Shown here piece after piece: positions 11,949 to 19,759 of a stretch of 51,726 bases of DNA. Below the pieces are notes generated by a model, which ran no database searches, was not told the DNA's origin, and saw only the letters and a program-made list of their open reading frames with translations. Origin of the DNA: Phoronis australis (taxonomy: Eukaryota > Phoronida > Phoronidae). Each line of letters starts with the position of its first letter. The first letter of the stretch is position 1. The stretch lies in contig NMRA01000849.1 in NCBI GenBank assembly GCA_002633005.1, positions 69,571-121,296 of the forward strand. Reading direction: 5' to 3'. Position numbers and translations under genes: made by a program.

Positions 11949-12926
11949 ATGCCAAACTGTTGCTACGTACCGGGATGTACTAATTATCGTCTCACGTGCG
12001 CTTTGGGAGTACCTTTGCATCGTTTTCCGATGGATGACACACTTCGTCGTACTTGGCTCGTTCGTGTGAAGAACGCAGCGTTACCCCTCCACGCAACGTA
12101 CATAGCAGTCGAGAATTACCGTGTGTGTGGCAAACACTTTCTGTATGCTGAACTGATGAAACAACGCCTGAAGAAGGATGCCATTCCGTCTGTGTTGATT
12201 CCCGGCAGTGCCCCGTCGCCACCCCCGAGAAGTGCGTTTTTGAAGCGAGAAGCCTCGCGAGCTGTGGCCAGTACAGTGACTGGAGCCAGTGGAGGCACTT
12301 CATCTACTGTCAACCGTGCCTCCAAACGTACCCCAGAGCGTGCCATTCCTGGAACCAGTAGTGATTCGCCCTGAGCTGTTTTCTCCAGCCCACAGCCTCT
12401 AAGCAGCCCTGCAGCGATATTGAGTAGTGGGAGTGATTACAGGCCCAGTTCGATACCCAGTGAAGAGGACAGTTCGTCGTCCAGTGAACAGATCTGTGAG
12501 CCAAAGTTTGATAAGATTATTGAGGACTTGTCTAAAATGTTGGAGCTATTTAGAAGGTGCCAGGTGTGTGGCAAGGGAGTCACACGACACGATGTAAGCA
12601 GTTTGGGTGGTCATGTCCCCCTCCAGTGGGAGTGTGTCGCGGGACACTTTGGTAAGCCGAAGTGGGACAGTTGTTCCTCTGTCCGTGGTATGCCGGAGGT
12701 CCACTTAACCGTGTCCAGTAGTGGCTTGGCCTCGTCGAACTCTGAACAGCACAAGCATTCCACTGAGGTAGGCATAACAACGCACACAGTGCATTTGCAC
12801 CAAGATGTGTCACCACGTCTGTCCTCAGTAGCCGCCTCGTTTCTCTCAACAGCTGCCTGTGCCTGTGCGTACTCTGCCTCGTTATACTCGGGCTCAAACA
12901 TGTACCCACCCACTAAATGTCCGTGA
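11949..12926 (+). pseudogene. THAP zinc-finger transposase-like ORF, interrupted by one in-frame stop
   Basis: The ATG at 11949 follows a leader shared with two other copies. Residues 1 to about 80 form a THAP-type DNA-binding domain: the N-terminal C-x5-C (MPNCCYVPGC), a conserved Trp in the LRRTW segment, C-x2-H (CGKH), and an AIPSVL box equivalent to AVPTIF. A Ser/Pro/Thr-rich linker follows. A TGA at 12372-12374 ends the frame, but the same frame stays open afterwards to 12926. That continuation has an acidic Ser tract, then RCQVCGKG, WECVAGH and WDSCSSVRGMPE. This second block is a Cys/Trp-rich region also found in the outer copy (13351-13640), so the stop most likely splits one ancestral protein. 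THAP domains in such elements bind the terminal repeats; that role is inferred. After about 12705 the frame runs antisense to the facing ORF and is probably not real. Confidence 0.8.
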
Positions 12927-12990
12927 AAAAAATTCCTCGTCACCACTGCTGTGAACAAGGTCTCCGTCACTCACACTATTGTCACTGTGA
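12705..12990 (-). pseudogene. P2X7 cytosolic 'ballast'-like zinc domain ORF inside the transposon
   Basis: On the minus strand a frame reads YMFEPEYNEAEYAQ, then an acidic/Arg stretch, then WCKCTVCVVMPTSVECLCC. This matches the start of the P2X7 receptor intracellular (ballast) domain: Y-x-FEPE, W-C-x-C-x2-C-x-x-M-x-T-x-x-E-C-x-C-C. The Cys cluster is the metal-binding part of that family. The domain is cut after about 70 residues, where the antisense of the transposase begins. Just upstream, an acidic leader (DLVHSSGDEE) lies in a different frame. A run of seven T on the coding strand (A-run at 12926-12932) is the likely frameshift point. It lies between the terminal repeats of the inner element and faces the THAP ORF. 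It is not a P2X receptor, because no channel domain is present. The gene is broken by frameshift and truncation. Confidence 0.75.
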
Positions 12991-13189
12991 TACGGGTCAC
13001 CGAGTCCAGCCTTTTCAGCTTACAACACACTAAACAATCCCTAAATCCAACGTAGTTGAGTTCTCTACTAACCTATGTTGCTGCAGAATACTCGCCGATG
13101 GAAAGTGGTGGTGACAATTGTTGAAAAACATCACAAAACAAAAGTAGAACAGAACAGATTCGCACGGTAAACTCAACGCAAAACCAAGT

Positions 13190-13346
13190 GGCGGGAAACG
13201 CTTGCCGCCTAAAACGTCACTTCCGGAGTAGCGGACGAGTTACTAATAAAATTACGAAAAACTGTAATTAAGTGGAAAATATGTCTAGGATAACCATGCA
13301 GCCTTATTTTAGCTCAAAATGACATGAAAAAAGGTTGCCTTCGCCT
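13190..13346 (-). repeat. terminal inverted repeat, right (inner element)
   Basis: Reverse complement of the left repeat, ending CCTTCGCCT directly before TTAA at 13347. The facing ballast-like ORF would be transcribed inward from this end. Confidence 0.9.
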
Positions 13347-13350
13347 TTAA

Positions 13351-13644
13351 CAGCCAGTACCTGTAAGCAGCGCTGCTGCGACGTTGAGTAGTGGGAGTGA
13401 ATACAGACCCAATTCCACATCCAGTGAACAGGACAGTTTTGTTGTTCAATGGACATATATCGGTGAGCCAAACCTTTATAAGTTTATTATGGACTTGTCT
13501 AAAGCATCTGAGCTATCATTAGAGCTGCCAGGTGTGTGGCGAGGGAGTCACACGGCGGTATGCAAGCAGTTTGTGTGTCAGGTCACTATCCAGCGGGAGT
13601 GTGTCCCGGGACACTCGGGCAAGTGGGACAGTTGTTCCTCTGTC
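13351..13644 (+). pseudogene. outer copy: middle part of the transposase-like ORF
   Basis: Homologous by eye to 12385-12690 of the inner element: the LSSGSEYRP start, an acidic Ser region, LPGVWRG in place of the CQVCGKG knuckle, and ECVPGHSG followed by WDSCSSV. Frame disruptions are present and the C-x2-C is lost. It resumes the outer copy immediately after the TTAA at 13347-13350. Confidence 0.7.
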
Positions 13645-13789
13645 AGTGAGACGATAATGAGTACAGCCCGGTACACAGTAACAGTCTGGCATGATGACTG
13701 ACTGGTTAACAAAATTAAACGATGCCGAACTTGTCACGACCGAGATAGAACAACGACTGACTGGGCAGCTCTCACAGTCAGACTATATG
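13645..13789 (-). pseudogene. outer copy: inverted THAP start and 5' leader
   Basis: On the minus strand an ATG near 13693 starts MPDCYCVPGCTHYRLTD, a third copy of the THAP N-terminus. It is preceded, reading right to left, by the same 5' leader that lies in front of 11949. Its presence next to the + strand middle piece makes the right half of the outer copy a fold-back: middle of the gene, then the left end in reverse. Confidence 0.75.
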
Positions 13790-13952
13790 AAAATATATTG
13801 AAGCGAAATTCTTGCCTCCCAAAACGTCCCTACTGGAGTAGAGGACGAGTAATTATTTACACTGCCTAAAAGCTGTAATTAACTGAAAAATATGGCTGGG
13901 ATAATCAACGAAACTTATTTTTGCTCAAAATCATATGGAAAAAGGTTGTTAA

Positions 13953-14930
13953 ACAGGTGATTTAGTATTTACATGTTCGTCGTAGAAAGTAGTTACGCCT
14001 TGGTACACACGTAAAAACTTTACCTGAGCTGCCATGCTGAACCTGCGGTATGGAGTGTGAGCGGACAAGAAAAAGAGGGGTGGTAAAAGATGTCAGCAGC
14101 ATTTGCCGGCAAATCAACATGACAGAAACTGCCTCGTTCCAAAATCATTTTCTGAAAGATCCTTTGTCGTTAAGAGTGCGATGTGACTTGAGAACATCAT
14201 CAAAAGTGAACCAAGGAAATGAAGTAATTTTCGGCATACCTATACTTAGTAACCTAGAGTTTAAATGTAATTGTATGAGCCATTTGAGGGTAGTCGCGGA
14301 GGGTCCATTTGGCGTAAGCGGAAATGATGATATTTTCTGAAACTGGAATTATCAACGGCATGTTTATTGAAATAGTGAGATGGTGAGCGCTCATAGAGAA
14401 CTTGTGAACAGTGCAGAGAGTGATGATTATTTTATAATCCATATGTGCCAACTTAATGAAAAGTGATTTTCGACCAAAACTCTGAACAAAAACAGAAAAC
14501 GTTAAAAATAACGAAGTGAGCCTGTCCGAAATAGCCTTAAGTGACAAACAAACACGTGTACAATTTTAACTGTTATTTAGTTAAACGACACAAACGTTTA
14601 GACAAACTTTGTATCATGCATACAGTACATGTCCTTTCCTTTTCGTTACAATAACCGACATGTACTGCTGGCATTCGATAACTTGGTCAGCACACATAAA
14701 CTATTAGCGAAAGTTTGTTCACCCACCGAATTAATGGCAATTTTCACTTCAGTGTGGTGATTTACAGTAATGTTGCCGACAAGTGATAACGTTTTACAAA
14801 GTATGTTATGAAATTTCGTTTCTCATGATTAAAACAAGTAAAACTAACGTTTTGAAATTTACTATGCGCCAAAAAGGTTGAACATTTGTTGAAACTCGGC
14901 AGATGGGCGAGGGATTAGAGTATTTTTCAG
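13953..14930. other. stretch between the transposon and gene 1, nothing identified
   Basis: Open frames at 14050-14340 (+) and 14254-14547 (-) show no domain. Upstream exons of gene 1 should lie here or further 5', but no phase-1 exon or signal peptide could be picked out. Confidence 0.35.
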
Positions 14931-15122
14931 AATGTCGTGTCCCCTTTTCGAGCACCGAAGTAGATGAGGGTGAAACTGAAGTTCTAAAGACTATAGACGG
15001 CCTTGTTTTTGAAGACTACAACCAACAAAAGACAGCAAAATGTGGACCAGGGAGTATCTGGGAGCCACCGTACGACATAATTCACCCGCCTTCGTTAGAT
15101 GTGTATTTCATCAGTGCTCCTG
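14931..15122 (+). CDS. gene 1, exon a: extracellular Cys-containing module
   Basis: A 192-bp exon bounded by a strong acceptor (TATTTTTCAG before 14931) and a GTAAGC donor at 15123. It starts and ends in phase 1, the symmetrical phase typical of exchangeable extracellular modules. It encodes about 64 residues starting CRVPFSS, acidic in the first third, with a second Cys in KTAKCGPGS, then an IWEPPYD segment ending ISAPG. I do not recognise the domain. The last base (G) joins GT of the next exon to make Gly, keeping the frame into the first PAN module. An ATG at 14903 lies just upstream in frame, but no signal peptide follows it, so this is more likely an internal exon and the true 5' end is missing. 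Confidence 0.6.
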
Positions 15123-15786
15123 GTAAGCATAGCCAGCAGCAGTTTCCCATTACAATGGATGCCCTGCATATTGACCCATATCAGCGGAAACTCTCCACCA
15201 GGGCGATAGCCATGTTGCATCCTTCTGGTAGCCACCTGTTCAGCCGCGTTCCCTCCCCGTCGCTGCCCAATTTGTTACCCCCATGTTCAGTCAGTATTCG
15301 CTTTTGCGGGCTGCATCTCGCCTCAGTTGCCAGTCCGTTAACTCCCTGGCTCTCTTATTGCCTTGTGAAGGCAGGCTGCCCGTTTCAATGTGCTCAATTT
15401 CTGCCTTAGATCTTGCGTTTTTAATTTCAATATACATACATCACATTGAACGGTACTCCAGTGACAGTAGTTCGGATTTCTTGATTCATCCGTAATACTT
15501 ACACCCTACAAGACAAGATGGCGTGTAACCACAACTTGATATTCATCCACCAATAGGCGACGTTACATACACAGGTAGAATGTACATGTACAAGAGTGCT
15601 ATGGAATTGAATTTAGACCCTTGAACTGCTTATGTTTAAACTGAGAGGTTAAAACATGCTACTGAAATCAAATAATTCAAATTTAGCATACTAATTGTTG
15701 AAAACGTTCCCTTGTATTAGCTATGATGTTGATCTCATGGCATATCCATCAAACATAATCCAAAACTCTCGATAATATTTCTCAAG
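15123..15786 (+). other. gene 1 intron a
   Basis: GT...AG intron of 664 bp in phase 1, with nothing further identified inside. The open frames at 15283-15495 and beyond 15122 are intronic read-through. Confidence 0.55.
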
Positions 15787-16032
15787 GTGGAGTCAGCGTC
15801 ATGACGCGGCATATAGGTATGGCATTCGGAGGAAAGGTCAAGGCCATTGCCGACGTTTACTGGGATAGCGAGATGTGTTATAAGAACTGCCTTGAACGCA
15901 AGAACTGTTTTTTCGCCTTGTGGAATATGGTGACGGATGAGTGTTCTCACTTGAACAAGGAACAGTACCCTATGGCCTTGGTGAACAAAAGCTGTTGCAT
16001 CTTGTACGAGAAAAAAAACGTCTACATCCCAG
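15787..16032 (+). CDS. gene 1, exon b: PAN/apple-like domain 1
   Basis: An 82-codon exon between a TTTCTCAAG acceptor and a GTAATT donor, phase 1 at both ends. The translation contains GMAFGGKVKAIADVYWDSE and then cysteines with spacing C-x3-C-x5-C-x11-C (EMCYKNC, KNCFFALW, DECSHLNKEQYP). This matches the helix/loop core of PAN/apple domains, which mediate protein or carbohydrate binding in secreted and membrane proteins. A CC pair (NKSCCIL) lies near the end. The next module has the same four-Cys spacing, which points to tandem PAN domains. The fold assignment rests on the Cys pattern and overall look. Confidence 0.75.
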
Positions 16033-17214
16033 GTAATTAATTCAAACACTTCATTTGCTGAAAAGGAACTTGCATGCCTGTTTAGTCAGAACATCAGCAC
16101 TGGGTTTAATGGTGTCTCACGGCTTGGACTTAGAAAGAAATTGGCGCAATGCCATAGCGCATCAAATTCGGACCTGGAAATAGTCATATTGTATCACATT
16201 CACAGGTTTATCATTACAAAATAATTGACGCCTGTAACTGCAAGAATCATGCTTTTATCAGTACTTACGTGATGTTCATTAGAAATTGTGCTTGGCGTCA
16301 ACTACTTCGTTATCACGACTACTGATCTGGAGAAAGATTTTATCATACGATTTTACGACTGTCGTAAAATAGTAAGACACAACTGATCAGCATTGCCAGA
16401 GATAGAGGCCAAAACATGCCCTTAAAGTTAGTGAAAAATACTAAACATTGAGCGCAATAGCTTTCTTGCAGTAGCTAAACCGAGATATGATTCTTCTGGT
16501 TTGAGTTAAATTATTTTGTTTTTGCCCCACAATTATTTCCCGGAAACCATTATTTGCGTCCCTTCAGCTTCGCCATAATCTGTATAATGTATAGACTGAT
16601 TCCATCACGGAAACTGTCGAATACCTATAGTTAGCACTATACTGAAGTCACATGAGTACTTCGTCATTACATTCATGTTTGATTATAACACGAGTCGGAA
16701 CAGATAAAGAAGCCATATCAGCTGGTGTGCTTGCTTGTTTTTGTTTATTTGGTAGCAATATAGAAAGGTTTAGTGTTAAAAATTTTGAGTACCCTTATCC
16801 CAGTGTCAAGCACAAAATCGGTGAATAACTTCTTGACTATCTGTGCTGGGCTTGTGAACCTACGAGCTGAACTAATGAGAGATCAACATTTGGAAGGCAT
16901 AACTTAAAAGAGTCTTTGTGTTGCCCATTCCAAGTGGTTACATGTACTGTTTTCTGTGGGTAAGTTGGTATACACTTTGACAATTCATACCAAACATGTA
17001 TATGAATGAAAGCGTGCATGTATATTTTATATGGTAAGATAGTAAGCTTGGGAAAATATCCGTACTTCAAGCAGCGAAATCAGCGAATGAGTTACAAAAG
17101 TCTTAGCCTCAACTTCATCCACTAGGCTTTGCAGAAATTACTGATTCAATACAATGTTCTTGGAATCACGAGATGAAAACATGAGGGACATACCGTCTAG
17201 CAGGATTGCTCTAA

Positions 17215-17345
17215 AACCTCTTCGACCCCCACATTCCACAAACCCCTCGAACCACGACCTCCTTGACTTACGACGTCCTCGACTCAGGGCCCACAACCCG
17301 CTGGTCCCAAGCTCGACTCCATCTGAACATAGAACAAGTGCTGAC
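17215..17345 (+). repeat. C-rich low-complexity tract (pairs with the G-rich 17975-18057)
   Basis: Degenerate CCTCGACCC/CCACAACCC phrases. The reverse complement of 17975-18057 (GGGTCGAGGGGG, GTTGTGGGT) contains the same phrases, so the two tracts form a loose inverted pair about 0.7 kb apart. Confidence 0.5.
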
Positions 17346-17974
17346 TTGTAGGACCAACGAGTCAGGCCCTGAGCTCCACTGTCTTTTCCGTGTTTTTGCG
17401 AAATTATGAGAGTTGACTCAGCAGGTTTGAAAGCCAGAAAAACAGAAAGAAACACGCCCAAATCATGTCAAATATCTACCAACGTTTCAAGTGTTTCCGG
17501 CAGAGTGTAATCGTCTCGTCTGCTCTTCGTGGAATGTCAGATTCAGGCTTTTTTTGGGGGATTGGGCGAGGAGCCGACAGAAATGTAACTTTATCAGTAA
17601 ATATATATACAGTTTGTAAACATGAACTGTTAACAAAAAAATTATCTCATCATTTAATGGAGTATATTGTAAACGACTCAGTATGCATCAGAAAGTAGAT
17701 GATAGTAATGTGAAACTATGTATATTTCCTAAGTTTAGTACAACAGAGCCATTGGTAACCGCTCGTGGAATTATTTCCGTGAGAGCGATATCACGCTCAA
17801 AATCTACTATTCCACGTCCTCACACAACTTCCTGTGTGTAACCACCAGATTTGAGTCATAGCAGATTTGCGTGTTTGTATATACATGTATTATGTGAAAG
17901 TCATTCTGCGAAGTAGTATAATTGTGAAATGTGTACATGTAAAAGCTCGGATACACATACATTTATTGCCACTG

Positions 17975-18057
17975 GTCATGGGTGGAGGGGTTTGTGGTTT
18001 GTGGGTTGTGAGGTTGTGGGTCGAGGGGGTCTTGGGTCCAGGTTGTTGTGGGGGATA
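17975..18057 (+). repeat. G-rich low-complexity tract
   Basis: Runs of GGGG/GTTGTGG. It is strongly strand-asymmetric and the complement of the C-rich tract at 17215-17345. The open frame through it is compositional only. Confidence 0.5.
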
Positions 18058-19080
18058 AAAAAATCAAATCTTGGATTGGAATAATTTACACCTGGGGTTA
18101 TAATCTCTTAGAGATGTCTTGAATTCATGTGTTTCTGGCACCTGTGATGTTTTGGAGATTCATGCAGTACATGCATAACAATGTGCTTTGTTCTGGAACA
18201 TGACAAGATTTTAGAATGAAACTCTTCAAGCGCTGTAGGAGTTTATAGGTTTTGTTCATCTTACTAAGTTTTATAAAAATAATTGAGGATATAACGCAAA
18301 GGTTACAGTCGAAAAACTCCAAAAAATATAACACGAGATGATAAGAGTGGTGGACATATTTTGATTATTCGAATCAAATTGTAGTTATATCCATAATGCA
18401 TCTTTTAGTAACACTTATTCATTTAATCCTCTGATTAACAACGTTTCACGACAGTTTAGCTGAGCTGGGACAGTCCGATAACTTCAAGTACGAATATTTA
18501 TTCGCCGCCCCTGGGTTGGGTGATGTAAACAGGAAGCAAGAAAGGGACCGTGTAGATGTATTTGCCATTGGTTTGTAAAAACAGTTTTATGTGAACGCAT
18601 CCAGGTTGATTGGGTCTCTGAGATGACGTCAGCATCAATACAAAACTTGTAAGGTATACATTTTTATGATAAATTTGTCTCCCGTCTGGTTCTATCATTG
18701 TTGAACTTTAAGATTGGTGCAAAGAAAAAGAAGTCGCTATTCAGGGTACCTTTTGACCCAGTGCAACGGTTGTATGACGTGAGATGTCTTTTTTGTTTGC
18801 TAGAATGTCTCTAAGGACCGCACAAGTCTACGACTTATAGAGATTTGTCCCATGCAAATCTGCTAGGTTTGGTGAAGCTTAAAACATAATTCAATCTCTT
18901 TCATATGACATTCGTTCGAAAAATAGGATACAATGTAAATTGACCGATTGAAATGGTCACCTGTCGAAGCAGAGCAATTTTTGCCTTCAAGGCAATTGTG
19001 GTATTATTGTAGTTGTTCTTCATAATGGCAGACGTCAACCAGAAACGTCATCACAGTAATGAACATTTCTTTCAATTCAG

Positions 19081-19356
19081 ACGCACGCTGCAGCCAGTAT
19101 GAACGGCTCAATATCCATTTTATCTACTCTAAACGGTTGAACGGATCGCACCTAGCGTTTGCTAATTCCATAGAAACCCCTATGGAATGTCTGATTGAGT
19201 GTCTCAAGCACGAACGCTGCCTGTCTGCTGACTACGACCAGTTACTACAACAATGCTCTCTGAAGACTCACCACTGGGTTTCCCAGGAGGCTAGTCAAGC
19301 TTTTGCCAACGCATCGAATTATAACCATATACACGTGGAATTTCAGTGTGCTGAAG
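19081..19356 (+). CDS. gene 1, exon c: PAN/apple-like domain 2
   Basis: A 276-bp exon after acceptor TTTCAATTCAG and before a GTTTGT donor, phase 1 at both ends. It translates as a complete PAN/apple module: an outer Cys near the start (ARCSQYERLN), a core C-x3-C-x5-C-x11-C (ECLIECLKHERCLSADY ... QQCSL), and an outer Cys at the end (VEFQCAEG). The core spacing equals that of exon b exactly. The six-Cys layout fits apple-type domains better than exon b does. The first codon is split (G from exon b plus AC gives Asp) and the last base joins exon d. Confidence 0.85.
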
Positions 19357-19581
19357 GTTTGTATCTCATGTTTAACCCTTCTGTACTTAAAACAGACCAA
19401 CATACATGTACGACTGTTTCTCCATCCTGTGTATTTAAATCTGTTACTTCTCATTGGTGTCTTCACCTCATTCTGTTGATTTACAGTTAGGGCAGTGTGG
19501 AAAAAAACTGAATCAAGAGTGCGTCTCGTGTGCAGTACCAATAATAAAACATTACAAATTATACCTCATCAACTCTTGCAG

Positions 19582-19759
19582 ATAATTCATGTCCACCCCA
19601 TTGGCATTACGCTACCAACGGAGCGTGTTACTTCTATTCCTATGGTGGGAGTTTGGTGCTGGACTATTCAGGAGCGAAGGTGTATTGCGAGCAAAGGAAA
19701 GGGTACTTGGCCTACGTCAGAAGCAATGACAAGCCAGCATTGTTGGAACTCATGCAAAA
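19582..19759 (+). CDS. gene 1, exon d: C-type lectin-like domain, N-terminal half
   Basis: The exon follows TCAACTCTTGCAG and ends at an AAAA|GTAGGT donor; it enters in phase 1 and leaves in phase 2. The translation begins CPPHWHYATNGACYFY, the typical CTLD opening (C-P-x-x-W ... C-Y). It continues YSGAKVYCEQRKGYLAYV, equivalent to the conserved W/A..C....L..V helix region, and ends ALLELMQK. Read straight through, a TAG follows immediately, which supports splicing at 19760. The phase-2 end fits exon e (AA plus A gives Lys). The preceding intron (19357-19581) is only 225 bp. Confidence 0.85.

Larger units (their letters stand above)
11684..13346 (+). mobile_element. inner THAP/P2X7-ballast DNA transposon, internally deleted
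   Basis: A 1,663-bp unit with terminal inverted repeats of about 157 bp: 11684-11840 and the reverse complement of 13190-13346. Both begin AGGCGAAGGCAAC and run through CATGTCATTTTGAGCT to the CGCGCC/CCCGCC end. The right side abuts TTAA (13347-13350); the left side abuts ATAA, a one-base variant. It contains two facing gene remnants: a + strand THAP/Cys-rich ORF starting at 11949, and a - strand P2X7-ballast-like ORF starting near 12990. Neither gene has a complete catalytic domain. The two remnants appear joined by an internal deletion near 12705, so this looks like a non-autonomous deletion derivative. Confidence 0.85.
11384..13948 (+). mobile_element. composite THAP-type DNA transposon, outer boundary (TTAA target)
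   Basis: The outer copy is bounded by TTAA on both sides (11380-11383 and 13949-13952), the duplication expected of a TTAA-specific cut-and-paste transposon. Its left terminal repeat (11384 to about 11541) begins AGGCGAAGGG. The right terminal repeat (about 13790-13948) is its inverted counterpart but has lost the last nine bases. The interior is interrupted by a second copy of the same family (11684-13346). The part of the outer copy equivalent to most of the THAP domain is missing at the junction. THAP domains together with TTAA sites are known for the Kolobok superfamily; that assignment is inference because the catalytic core is absent. Confidence 0.8.
16033..19080 (+). other. gene 1 intron b
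   Basis: A phase-1 intron of 3.05 kb, with several chance open frames on both strands. It contains a C-rich tract at 17215-17345 and a G-rich tract at 17975-18057 (listed separately). No other gene was identified inside. Confidence 0.55.

Noticed and set aside
12580-12909. alternative minus-strand frame overlapping the ballast-like ORF
   Set aside because: The neighbouring frame with FEPE and the Cys cluster matches a known domain; this one has none.
12780-12926. end of the + strand transposase frame beyond about 12705
   Set aside because: This part is antisense to the ballast-like domain and loses similarity to the outer copy, so it is read-through past an internal deletion.
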